NCBI RefSeq assembly: GCF_029892515.1 | Contig: NZ_JARXVF010000001.1 | Coordinates: 620,001-684,000, forward strand | Length of the DNA stretch: 64,000 nt | From: Pseudaminobacter soli (ex Li et al. 2025) | GTDB lineage: Bacteria > Pseudomonadota > Alphaproteobacteria > Rhizobiales > Rhizobiaceae | Direction of reading: 5' to 3' | Shown: positions 43,332 to 50,369 of the stretch, piece after piece | How positions within the stretch are numbered: position 1 is the first letter of the stretch | How the letters are laid out: each line of letters begins with the position of its first letter | Notes under the pieces: generated by a model | Databases searched by the model: none | What the model saw: only the letters and a program-made list of their open reading frames with translations | Told to the model about the DNA's origin: nothing | Made by a program: the position numbers and the translations under genes

Positions 43332-43631
43332 TCAATTCTGGGGTACCACGAACTCGGCACGCCGTGGCCGCTGCCCGTCCTTGCCCGGCACCAGCACCAC
43401 GATGACGCAGACCTCCTGCCCCCCCTGCGTGGAAGAGTTCGCCTTGGCAAGCGTTCCCCCATTCTGGGCGGCCACCTGCTGGCCGATCGCGTAGCAATCA
43501 GCCGACGCGACAACCATCGAATCGTCGTCGGCAGGGTCAGCAGCCGGGGCAGCCGACAACCGAGGCGCAATCAGCACTGACGCACATAGCGACAGAGCAA
43601 CAGACCAGAAAATGGAGCGGTGCGTCTTCAT
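43332..43631 (-). CDS. Small exported protein upstream of feuP (FeuN-like candidate)
   Basis: A 99-residue protein with a signal peptide, MKTHRSIFWSVALSLCASVL, cleaved around LSAAPA. The mature ~70 residues have two cysteines (in ASADCYAIG and QEVCVIVVLVPG) that may form a disulfide, and end in PRRAEFVVPQN. Size, periplasmic location and place directly upstream of feuP match FeuN, the small periplasmic inhibitor of FeuQ described in Sinorhizobium meliloti. I cannot align the two, so the link is positional. ATG at 43631 is chosen because it starts the signal peptide. It could instead be an unrelated secreted protein. Confidence 0.75.
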   Translation of the reverse strand: MKTHRSIFWSVALSLCASVLIAPRLSAAPAADPADDDSMVVASADCYAIGQQVAAQNGGTLAKANSSTQGGQEVCVIVVLVPGKDGQRPRRAEFVVPQN

Positions 43632-43726
43632 GATTATCGTCATTAACCGATGACTGCTGAACACGAAATGAACACAGATCAGCAGCAATTCCCGCAGCCC
43701 GCAACCCTCTCTTCAGACTATTGTTT

Positions 43727-43978
43727 TCACCGCGAATGGAACGGCCTCAAGGCGCCTTCGACGTCGACCGTATCGACGGAAAGGCCGAGCGTGTCGCGCG
43801 CCTCGCTGCCGCTAAAACCCGTCTCCGGCTCGAAGCGAATGCCATCAACCGTCAGCGCGCGATCATGATCGGTATAGCCGGCAACCGTCCCGTCCGATCT
43901 GGTGAGGCGCCAGCAGTGGCAGATGGTGGTTACATTGCTGGAGAGATGATCGATCAGGGACTGCGGATACACGCTCAA
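43727..43978 (-). pseudogene. GTA g13 (DUF2163), 3'-truncated
   Basis: Only 83 codons remain of a family that is usually near 290 residues. The surviving N-terminus is typical: LSSNVTTICHCWRLTRSDG, GYTDHDRALTVDGIRFEPETGF. The reading leaves the family at about DTVDVEGALRP and meets a stop after FHSR. The C-terminal domain, and the g14 (NlpC/P60 peptidase) and g15 (host-contact) genes that should follow, are absent; the feu region begins within 100 bases. The start overlaps the g12 stop by four bases. Confidence 0.8.
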
Positions 43979-44616
43979 AGCTGCACCTCGATCAAAGGGA
44001 TCGATGGAATCTGCCCCGCCTTGAAGGCCGTGAGGCTCATGGACAGGCGCTCATTGTCGAAGCGCACCGGCACGTCGAATTCGAAGCCCGCAGTCACCGC
44101 CGCTCCATTGATCGGCGCCTTGGCAAGAACCACTTCGCCGGACGCCGCGTCAAAGGAAAATCCGTCTGCCCCGAGCTCGGCATTGTCGATCGCCACCCGC
44201 AGCGACGAGATGACGGGCTTCGAGATGAGGCGAAAATAGGCGTCATCGCCTGTGCCGTAACGTTTGACGAGTTTGAAGCGCGTGGCGGTCCCGTCGCCAT
44301 GGTCGAGCAGTTGGTCCGCAGGTGTTGGCGCATCCTCCGGCCGACACGACTTCATGTCGAACGGATCGCGGAAACGAAACGCATGCAGGGATCCGCGCCG
44401 CGCCTCGAAAAAGACGAGCACGTCGTGCAGGTCTTCAAGCGACCTGACGCCTGTGCCCGCATCATAATGGTGGCGCGACTGGGAGAAGCGCGCATTGCGC
44501 TTTTCGCGCCCCGAGGTCAGCGAAACGATCTCGTTACGCCGCTCCGGCCCGCCGGTTGCGCCAAAGGAAAGGGCGAGCGGAAAGCGCACATCGTGAAAAC
44601 TGGCAAGTTCGGACAT
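43975..44616 (-). CDS. GTA g12, DUF2460 distal-tail-type protein
   Basis: A 213-residue protein matching the DUF2460 family of GTA and phage baseplate hub genes. It begins MSELASFHDVRFPLALSFGA, then TSGREKRNARFSQSRHHYDAGTG and VLVFFEARRGSLHAFRFRDP, all standard for this family. In RcGTA the homologue forms part of the tail tip. An in-frame ATG four codons upstream overlaps g11's end and is not used. The gene is intact. Confidence 0.88.
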   Translation of the reverse strand: MSELASFHDVRFPLALSFGATGGPERRNEIVSLTSGREKRNARFSQSRHHYDAGTGVRSLEDLHDVLVFFEARRGSLHAFRFRDPFDMKSCRPEDAPTPADQLLDHGDGTATRFKLVKRYGTGDDAYFRLISKPVISSLRVAIDNAELGADGFSFDAASGEVVLAKAPINGAAVTAGFEFDVPVRFDNERLSMSLTAFKAGQIPSIPLIEVQL

Positions 44617-44624
44617 TCGCCTCC

Positions 44625-45200
44625 TCAAAAAGTTCTGGCGCCGCGCGAGACCGCGCGCGCGAGCATGCCGGTGATCTGCGCCTCGGATTTTCGGAACGAA
44701 GCGGCGTCCGGCGAGGTGACGTTGAAGACGACGTTCACCGGCGCGCCGCCACCTGCAGCGGCAACACCCAGCCGGCCATCAGGCCCCCGCTGCAGCGGCA
44801 TGATCGCCTCCGGTCCTGCCTCGCCCATCAGCCCGAGATTGCGGCCCATGGGAAAATAACTCGGGGCGGAAACCACGCCCCCGCCGGCGAATGGCACCAC
44901 ATGGCCCGGCACGCCCCCTTTGGCGAAAGGCAATATGCCGGTGAGCCCGCCGAGCAACCCGGAAAACAGCGAACTGGTCAGTGATCGAAGCGGTTTCAGT
45001 CCCTGCTCCAGCGCCATGCCGGCGAGATTGAGCCCGATCCTGTGCAGCACGTCGTCTAGTTCGCGGCCACTCACTGCGGCCCCCTTCAGCGCTCCCGTCA
45101 GTTGCGCGCCAAAGCGATCCGACATCTTCTCCAGGTCTTCCAGCGCGGCCTGGAAAGGCGCCGCGTCGGCATTGATCGAGACCGTTACGTCCTCAACCAT
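44625..45200 (-). CDS. GTA g11, tape-measure protein
   Basis: A 191-residue short tape-measure-like protein. It has a helical N-terminal half (FQAALEDLEKMSDRFGAQLTGALKGA), a hydrophobic glycine-rich segment (SLFSGLLGGLTGILPFAKGG) and the C-terminal block MGEAGPEAIMPLQRGPDGRLGV seen in GTA and phage tail-length proteins. It overlaps the g10.1 stop by 16 bases and is intact. Confidence 0.88.
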   Translation of the reverse strand: MVEDVTVSINADAAPFQAALEDLEKMSDRFGAQLTGALKGAAVSGRELDDVLHRIGLNLAGMALEQGLKPLRSLTSSLFSGLLGGLTGILPFAKGGVPGHVVPFAGGGVVSAPSYFPMGRNLGLMGEAGPEAIMPLQRGPDGRLGVAAAGGGAPVNVVFNVTSPDAASFRKSEAQITGMLARAVSRGARTF

Positions 45201-45427
45201 GCTCTCTCCTCATTCTCGGGGATGTCGGGAAAGATGCGCATCAGCGCAGCCAGGTCATCGCGCCGCGTCGCCTCCTCCGCTCGTCGCGTGAAAACGCTCA
45301 TGGCGCGTTCGAATTCGCGCGGCGTCATGGCCCAGAAGGTACTGGGCGAAAGCCGCAGCAGGCCGAACCCCATGGCCATCACCTGGTCCCACGGGAATTC
45401 GCGCGCCTCGCCTGCCCCGGCTTTCAA
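45185..45427 (-). CDS. GTA g10.1, phage tail assembly chaperone-like (rcc01693 type)
   Basis: An 80-residue protein of the small GTA family next to the tape-measure gene. It is recognised by FPWDQVMAMGFGLLRLSPSTFW and MTPREFERA. In phages the gene at this place makes a tail assembly chaperone. It overlaps g10 by four bases and g11 by 16. Confidence 0.85.
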   Translation of the reverse strand: MKAGAGEAREFPWDQVMAMGFGLLRLSPSTFWAMTPREFERAMSVFTRRAEEATRRDDLAALMRIFPDIPENEERAWLRT

Positions 45428-45759
45428 GGGTTTGTGGCCGGCCCCGACGCTCCGCCGAAGGTCGCGGTCAACAGGTCGGCCACGATAGCAGTGAACCCTG
45501 CAACACCATTGGCCGCCTGCATGCTACCGACCTCATCGTCGGCGATGTCGTTGCCGCCGCCGCGCAAACCCGCACCGACAATGCGGATCATGTCCAGCGC
45601 CCAAAGCCGACCGCGCGAAAAGCGCTCCACCAGTGCGCCGAGGTCGTCGGCGGCATAGGTTGCCTCCAGCTCGGCAAGCGCGCCCAGCGTCAGGCACAGG
45701 CGATAGGTCTTGCCATCAAGTTCAGCGGCAATTTCGCCGCGCCGTTTGTTAGCGGTCAT
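45424..45759 (-). CDS. GTA g10, gene transfer agent tail assembly family protein
   Basis: A 111-residue protein of the GTA gp10 family. It begins MTANKRRGEIAAELDGKTYR and continues LTLGALAELEATYAADDLGALVERF. It lies between the major tail protein gene and g10.1 with four-base overlaps on both sides, as in intact GTA clusters. Its role in tail assembly is inferred from position. Confidence 0.85.
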   Translation of the reverse strand: MTANKRRGEIAAELDGKTYRLCLTLGALAELEATYAADDLGALVERFSRGRLWALDMIRIVGAGLRGGGNDIADDEVGSMQAANGVAGFTAIVADLLTATFGGASGPATNP

Positions 45760-46172
45760 GGCGCCACCGTGAAGCTGATGGGGCCTGCCGATTCCAGCGC
45801 CATCTCGAAAGTCACCTCGCCATCATGGGTGCCGGTATATTCGAGCGACGTTATCTGGAAGACGCCCTGAACCACGCCGAAATCCGGCACGGAGAGCTGC
45901 CATTTCGAAATCTCGCCGGCAAAGAACCGGGACCTGATCGCGGCATCCGACTGCTGATCCTTGAAGATCCCCGACCCGCTGATCGAGGCGCGCTGGACGC
46001 CGCTGCCAGCCAGCAGTTCCCGCCAGCGACCGGCGGAGTCGGCATCGGTCACATCGACCGTTTCGCTGTTGAAGGCGATGCGTTTGGAGCGCAGCCCTGC
46101 AACAGTAATGAAATTGCCCGAGCCCGTGGAATCGAGCTTGAGCAGAAGGTCCTTGCCCTTCTGTGCGACCAT
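45756..46172 (-). CDS. GTA g9, major tail protein
   Basis: A 138-residue tail tube protein of the TP901-1 family. It begins MVAQKGKDLLLKLDSTGSG and continues FNSETVDVTDADSAGRWRELLAG and LEYTGTHDGEVTFEMALESAG, all diagnostic for GTA major tail proteins. ATG at 46172 fits the family N-terminus; the upstream codons in the same frame are unconserved. It lies 58 bases after g8, the largest gap in the surviving tail block. Confidence 0.9.
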   Translation of the reverse strand: MVAQKGKDLLLKLDSTGSGNFITVAGLRSKRIAFNSETVDVTDADSAGRWRELLAGSGVQRASISGSGIFKDQQSDAAIRSRFFAGEISKWQLSVPDFGVVQGVFQITSLEYTGTHDGEVTFEMALESAGPISFTVAP

Positions 46173-46230
46173 GTCTGGTCTCCCGAATTGTTTGGTGGGG
46201 TAAATTGCCCGGCGCGAAGACGCCGACGGC

Positions 46231-46638
46231 TCAGACGAGGTCTTCAATCACCGCGCGGTATCGAAGAAGCCCGTGATGGACCGCCAGATCCTCGTCATAT
46301 CTGGCTTCGGCAAATTCGAGCCGCATGTTCACCAGATGGTGCCTGTTCAGTTCCAGGGAACCGGCATCAAGGCACGCCTTGGCCGCCTCCATGATCTCCA
46401 GCGCTTCCTTCTTGCCCTTCGCCTTCGACCACACGTGCAGCGTGAAGAGATGTTCGCTGCCCTTCTCGGTGCCCGTGCTCCAGTCATAGACGCTGGTGCG
46501 GCCGAAGGTGAGATACGGGAAAGGCTGGTCGTCGGGTGCCCGATCGAACACCTTCGCGCCTCCCAAAAGCCCGATCAAAGCAGCATCGGCCTCCAGCGCG
46601 GAGAAAATGGCTTTCTGCAGCTCAACGGCCGACGCGGT
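46231..46638 (-). CDS. GTA g8, DUF3168 tail terminator-type protein
   Basis: A 135-residue DUF3168 protein. It has VELQKAIFSALEADAALIGLLGG, DDQPFPYLTFGRTSVYDWSTG, FTLHVWSKAKGKKEALEIMEAA and a C-terminal YDEDLAVHHGLLRYRAVIE. The family closes the tail tube at the head side. ATG at 46638 fits the family start; the open frame extending upstream crosses the small neighbouring gene. It overlaps that gene by 17 bases. Confidence 0.88.
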   Translation of the reverse strand, partial: TASAVELQKAIFSALEADAALIGLLGGAKVFDRAPDDQPFPYLTFGRTSVYDWSTGTEKGSEHLFTLHVWSKAKGKKEALEIMEAAKACLDAGSLELNRHHLVNMRLEFAEARYDEDLAVHHGLLRYRAVIEDLV

Positions 46639-46804
46639 CATTGCTTTCCCCCAACTCGCGGACGCGTTTGCCGGCGTTAACAGCCACGCGAGGCTTCCGC
46701 ATTTCGGCACGGTAGCGTTGTTCAAGCTCTTCCGCCAGATCGTGCGCCTGCCAGCGCAGGGCACGCATCAGGCCATCCAGCGTCATCCTGATCGACGTTT
46801 TCAT
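46622..46804 (-). CDS. Small protein between GTA g7 and g8
   Basis: Sixty residues, charged and helical (MTLDGLMRALRWQAHDLAEE). It overlaps g7 by four bases (ATGA) and g8 by 17 bases, so it reads as a genuine coupled gene of the tail block. I do not recognise a named family. Confidence 0.65.
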   Translation of the reverse strand: MKTSIRMTLDGLMRALRWQAHDLAEELEQRYRAEMRKPRVAVNAGKRVRELGESNDRVGR

Positions 46805-47133
46805 GGCGCACTCTCCAATGTGCGGCAGACAAGGTAACGCCCTGTCTCATCCGGGTCGTGAACGGTGACGATGCCAAAGATGCGCCCCTGGCCTGCCAGC
46901 CGCATCCCGGATGCTACATCACCGCGCCAGCGCATCGTAATGCGATGCGAAACCGCCTGCCGGGTCTGGTCGGCGCCGGAAAGGCTTTGCGCCGAGATCG
47001 GCTCGATCATCGCGAACACGTTCGCGATCTCCGTCCAGTTCTCGACCTGGCCGCCAAGACCATCCGAGCGAGTGGCGCATCGTTCGAGCGCCAGTTCCGT
47101 CCGCAACTTTCCCGGATCGATGAATTCCGCCAT
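46801..47133 (-). CDS. GTA g7, head-tail adaptor (head closure) protein
   Basis: A 110-residue head-closure protein (phage SPP1 gp16/head-tail joining type). It starts AEFIDPGKLRTELALE and continues LGGQVENWTEIANVFAMIEPIS and HRITMRWRGDVASGMRL. The start overlaps the stop of the g6 remnant by one base. The frame is intact although the head it would join is no longer encoded here. Confidence 0.88.
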   Translation of the reverse strand: MAEFIDPGKLRTELALERCATRSDGLGGQVENWTEIANVFAMIEPISAQSLSGADQTRQAVSHRITMRWRGDVASGMRLAGQGRIFGIVTVHDPDETGRYLVCRTLESAP

Positions 47134-47408
47134 TAAAGCCTCCGGTCGCGATAGCCGGCGATCAGGCGGTCATAGCCGCCCGGATAGGAAACCGGCTGGT
47201 CGGCTGCGCCGTAGGCAGCGCGGAACTCGTACCAATGCGCCACCAGCAAGGTGACTGCCCGCTTCAGCAGATCCGGTACATCCGTCCCCGCCTCGCCGAA
47301 GCCGGCGGAAAGATCGATCTCGATGCCGTTCATGCTTCTCAGCGGCTCGGGGCGCCGTTCGATATGAAGGCGCGCAGGACGCGACAGCGTGTCGACCTGA
47401 TAGTCGCC
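47133..47408 (-). pseudogene. GTA g6 (head-tail connector), 5'-truncated
   Basis: The recognisable part starts at DYQVDTLSRPARLHIERRP and runs through MNGIEIDLSAGFGEAGTDVP and AVTLLVAHWYEFRAAYGA to the normal stop, roughly the last 90 residues of a family near 190. The first ~100 codons are missing. The same reading frame continues upstream into sequence that in another frame encodes the portal N-terminus, so the junction is near 47405-47415. Confidence 0.8.
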
Positions 47409-47511
47409 CGCCCTGCGCGTGCAGCGCCACGAAACCCAATCCGCCACTCTTGCGCTCGGGGCGCACGGCATCGTTCCCCGCGCTGCGAGGCCAAGGCCAT
47501 TTCCAAGCCAT
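47409..47511 (-). pseudogene. GTA g3 (portal protein), first ~35 codons only
   Basis: ATG at 47511 follows a proper AGGAG site and begins MAWKWPWPRSAGNDAVRPER, then KSGGLGFVALHAQGG, the usual start of GTA portal proteins. After that the reading leaves the family and joins the g6 remnant in another frame. More than 90% of the portal, the whole protease (g4) and major capsid (g5) genes and the start of g6 are therefore deleted between these two points. Confidence 0.75.
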
Positions 47512-47523
47512 GTGTTCTCCTGT

Positions 47524-47619
47524 CTAGAGAAATTCGCGAATGCGCGGGCGCGCCGAGCGGTCCGGTATGAGTTCGTTCACCGCCCAGACCAGCGCGTCGA
47601 GCCGGTCGGGTGGCCCCTT
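47524..47619 (-). pseudogene. GTA g2 (large terminase), last ~31 codons only
   Basis: In one minus-strand frame the codons read KGPPDRLDALVWAVNELIPD, then RSARPRIREFL and stop. This is the conserved C-terminus of GTA large terminases. Upstream in the same frame there is a stop codon, and the overlapping frame carries g1 sequence, so the ATPase and nuclease domains are gone. The portal start follows 12 bases after this stop, as in intact clusters. Confidence 0.8.
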
Positions 47620-47911
47620 CCCCGCTTCCGAAGCCAAGAGCTTCGATTTCCCCAAGCAACCCGTCGATTACCCTGGCGACACGGCCGCCGGGATCCTTTG
47701 GCGGATTGCTGCGCTGCCAGGCGTCGCGGCCCGCGCGAGACTGGACAGTCGCGAGCCTCCACCCTGCGACAACGGCGATTTGTTCCAGGGACGGCCGGTC
47801 GCTCTCATAAAGCGCGCGCAGCCATCCACCGTGCTTTGGCGCATGGTACCATTCGAAAACTCTCTGGATTTCTGGAGATGTTCGCCGGTGGCCAATTGCG
47901 AGGCCATTCAC
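47615..47911 (-). pseudogene. GTA g1-type small HTH gene, fused at its 3' end to terminase remnant
   Basis: About 100 codons carry the region that precedes the terminase in rhizobial GTAs: LYESDRPSLEQIAVVAGWRL, ATVQSRAGRDAWQRS and RVARVIDGLLGEIEALGFG, resembling a helix-turn-helix small-terminase-like protein. The frame then runs out of phase through the terminase and portal remnants to 47339. The start is uncertain; GTG at 47911 and TTG at 47956 are both in frame. Confidence 0.6.
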
Positions 47912-47946
47912 CGGCCCGCCGCCCACACTTTTCCGACGATATGAAA

Positions 47947-47975
47947 ACACTACCAAAGCACCGTCACGGTGTCAA
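47947..47975 (-). promoter_or_regulatory. Candidate promoter and operator ahead of the GTA remnant
   Basis: On the minus strand a consensus -35 TTGACA (47975-47970) is followed after 17 bases by TAGTGT (47952-47947), a partial -10. The perfect palindrome ACCGTCACGGT (47960-47970) sits in the spacer next to the -35, where a repressor could bind. It points into g1. Confidence 0.4.
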
Positions 47976-48138
47976 GAATTTATTCCTATTCGAATGAGAT
48001 TTTTTCACGATCTGTGGGCAACCCTTGGTTTTCCTCCGCGGGGGCCAATATGATTGGGTAAGAAGCCGATATTCACCGTCCGGAAACTGCCATATGCTTT
48101 TTCTGAGATTACGAAACAGACAGACGGGCGGCGGCGAA

Positions 48139-50292
48139 ATGAAAGACCCCTCCGCGAAGCGAAAGGCCAAGGCGCCGCGTGCCAGCTTTTTCCTGGCAAT
48201 CGACGCCTGGATCGATTCGTCGCTTTACGAGGCCAGTTTCAAGGCGCGGGAGTCCTGGGAATCCCTCACGATCTTTTTTCGGCGCTTTCGCGTCCGCGGC
48301 TGGCGGCGTGGCGTCATCGAGGTCCTGAGCGAAGGTTTCACCATGGGCGCGGCAGGCTCGGTCCTGCTGCTGGCGCTCGCTCTCCCCGCCTTCGAGGAGA
48401 CCGTCGGCAACTGGCGGCAGCAGGACGACTTTGCCGTCACCTTCCTCGACCGCTACGGCAACGAGATCGGCCGACGCGGTATCATGCAGCGCGACTCCGT
48501 GCCTGTCGACCAAATGCCGGACTATCTCATCAAGGCCGTGCTCGCCACCGAAGACCGGCGCTTCTTCGACCACTACGGCATCGATTTCCTCGGCCTTTTC
48601 CGCGCCATGTCGGAAAACGTCCGAGCCAACTCCGTCGTCCAGGGCGGATCGAGCATAACCCAGCAGCTTGCCAAGAACCTCTTCCTCAACAACGAACGCA
48701 CCTTCGAACGCAAGATCAAGGAAGCCTACCTGTCGATCTGGCTGGAGCACAACCTGTCGAAGAAAGAGATACTGCAGCTCTACCTCGATCGCGCCTATAT
48801 GGGCGGTGGCGCGTTCGGCATCGAAGCGGCTGCGGATTTCTACTTCGGGAAGTCGGTCAAGGACCTCAACCTCGCCGAGTCCGCCATGCTGGCGGGCCTG
48901 TTCAAGGCGCCGGCGAAATATGCGCCCCACGTAAATCTGCCCGCAGCCCGTGCCCGTGCAAATGTGGTGCTCTCCAACCTCGTGCAAAGCGGTTTCATGA
49001 CCGAAGGTCAGGTTCTGTCTGCGCGTCTCCACCCGGCAAGCGTGGTCGACCGCGGCGATCAAAAAAGTCCGGACTACTTCCTTGACTGGGCCTTTGACGA
49101 AGTGAAGCGGATTGCCGCCACTACCGGCGAACATTCGCTGGTGGCTCGCACCACCATAGACCTCAACATCCAGAAGGCCGCCGAAGAGTCCGTCGAGTTC
49201 AACCTGCGCCAGCACGGCAAGGAATATCACGTCAGCGAAGGCGCCTCGGTGGTTATCGAGACCAATGGGGCGGTGCGCGCCATCGTCGGCGGCCGCGACT
49301 ATGGCGCCAGCCAGTTCAACCGCGCCACCAAGGCGCTGCGTCAGGCTGGCTCGTCGTTCAAACCCTATGTGTATGCGACCGCCATGGAGCACGGCTTCAC
49401 GCCGGAGTCGGTAATATCCGACGGGCCGATCAGCTGGGGCAACTGGTCGCCGAAGAACTATGGCCGCAGCTATTCGGGCCGCGTCACCCTCACGACGGCC
49501 CTGCTGAGGTCCATCAACACCGTACCGGTGCGGCTCGCCAAGGACTACCTGACGACCGCGCCCATCAAGGCCACGGCGGAGGCCATGGGCGTCGAATCCC
49601 CGATCAGCTCGCACAAGACGATGGTGCTGGGCACCTCGGGCATGACGGTCATGGATCAGGCGACGGGCTATAGCGTGTTCGCCAATGGCGGGCTTGGCAG
49701 CATGCGCCACGGCATTCAGCAGCTCATCACCCACTCCGGCAAGGTCGTCTACGACTGGGATCACAATCACCCGCAGTTTAAGCGCGTGCTTTCGGAAAAG
49801 GCCGTATCCGAGATGAACTCCATCATGGTGCAGAACCCGGAAGCTGGCACGGCGCGGCGCGCCGCGCTGCCTTCGATCCGCTCGGCAGGCAAGACCGGAA
49901 CCACCCAGTCCTATCGCGACGCCTGGTATGTCGGCTTCACCGGCAACTACACCGCAGCGGTCTGGCTCGGTAACGACGACTATTCCCCCACCCGCAACAT
50001 GACGGGCGGCTCCCTGCCGGCAATGGTCTGGCAGCGTCTGATGACCTATGCGCACCAGAACATCGACATCAAACCCATTCCCGGCATAAAGAACCCCTAT
50101 GTCGACCCGAGGGTCGCGGAAAAAGCCACCCAGATGGAACAGAAGAACGCCGATGCGATCGATGTGGACATGGGGCGGCCGCCGATCATGTCGAGTGCGA
50201 CCACCCGCGTGCTGCTCGAGATGAACCAACACTTCAAGAGCGCCCCTGTCCTCGAGGCGCCGCCCGAGCCCGAAAAGCTGTCGGGCCTATGA
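48139..50292 (+). CDS. Bifunctional penicillin-binding protein 1A-type transglycosylase/transpeptidase
   Basis: A 717-residue class A PBP. A cytoplasmic tail and one transmembrane helix (GSVLLLALALPAFEETV) lead to the GT51 glycosyltransferase domain, with catalytic Glu in ATEDRRFFDHYGID and QGGSSITQQLAKNLFL. The transpeptidase domain follows with SxxK (AGSSFKPYVYA), SxN (LRSINTVPV) and KTG (SAGKTGTTQSYRDAWYVG). It polymerises and cross-links peptidoglycan in the periplasm. ATG at 48139 (GGCGGCGGCGAA upstream) is preferred; in-frame starts at 48094 and earlier add an uncharacterised tail. It is divergent from the GTA remnant. Confidence 0.92.
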   Translation: MKDPSAKRKAKAPRASFFLAIDAWIDSSLYEASFKARESWESLTIFFRRFRVRGWRRGVIEVLSEGFTMGAAGSVLLLALALPAFEETVGNWRQQDDFAVTFLDRYGNEIGRRGIMQRDSVPVDQMPDYLIKAVLATEDRRFFDHYGIDFLGLFRAMSENVRANSVVQGGSSITQQLAKNLFLNNERTFERKIKEAYLSIWLEHNLSKKEILQLYLDRAYMGGGAFGIEAAADFYFGKSVKDLNLAESAMLAGLFKAPAKYAPHVNLPAARARANVVLSNLVQSGFMTEGQVLSARLHPASVVDRGDQKSPDYFLDWAFDEVKRIAATTGEHSLVARTTIDLNIQKAAEESVEFNLRQHGKEYHVSEGASVVIETNGAVRAIVGGRDYGASQFNRATKALRQAGSSFKPYVYATAMEHGFTPESVISDGPISWGNWSPKNYGRSYSGRVTLTTALLRSINTVPVRLAKDYLTTAPIKATAEAMGVESPISSHKTMVLGTSGMTVMDQATGYSVFANGGLGSMRHGIQQLITHSGKVVYDWDHNHPQFKRVLSEKAVSEMNSIMVQNPEAGTARRAALPSIRSAGKTGTTQSYRDAWYVGFTGNYTAAVWLGNDDYSPTRNMTGGSLPAMVWQRLMTYAHQNIDIKPIPGIKNPYVDPRVAEKATQMEQKNADAIDVDMGRPPIMSSATTRVLLEMNQHFKSAPVLEAPPEPEKLSGL

Positions 50293-50369
50293 CCATATGA
50301 TTGCCGCTCACCCAACGAGTTTCACAAGCACCGAATAACCCGACTAGCCTTGACCGCCGAAGGCGCGAT

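Larger units (their letters stand above)
43727..47911 (-). other. Decayed gene transfer agent (RcGTA-type) structural cluster
   Basis: On the minus strand the order is g1 fragment, g2 (terminase) tail, g3 (portal) head, g6 end, g7, a small gene, g8, g9, g10, g10.1, g11, g12 and the g13 head. The order matches the RcGTA cluster. Most of g2 and g3, all of g4 and g5, the 5' part of g6, the 3' two-thirds of g13, and g14-g15 are missing. Tail genes keep open frames with 1-17 base overlaps. A particle could not be made from this locus because the capsid, portal and terminase genes are lost. Confidence 0.85.

Noticed and set aside
47339-47956. A single 205-residue novel protein across the GTA head region
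   Set aside because: The apparent protein is a composite. Its first part is g1-like, but the rest is terminase and portal sequence read in the wrong frame. It is listed as separate remnants.
47419-47997. A 192-codon plus-strand frame in the same region
   Set aside because: It is antisense to the GTA remnants, with no domains or ribosome site.
48109-50232. A 707-codon open frame on the minus strand opposite the penicillin-binding protein gene
   Set aside because: The plus-strand frame has all glycosyltransferase and transpeptidase motifs. The antisense frame is His/Arg/Gly-rich without domains.
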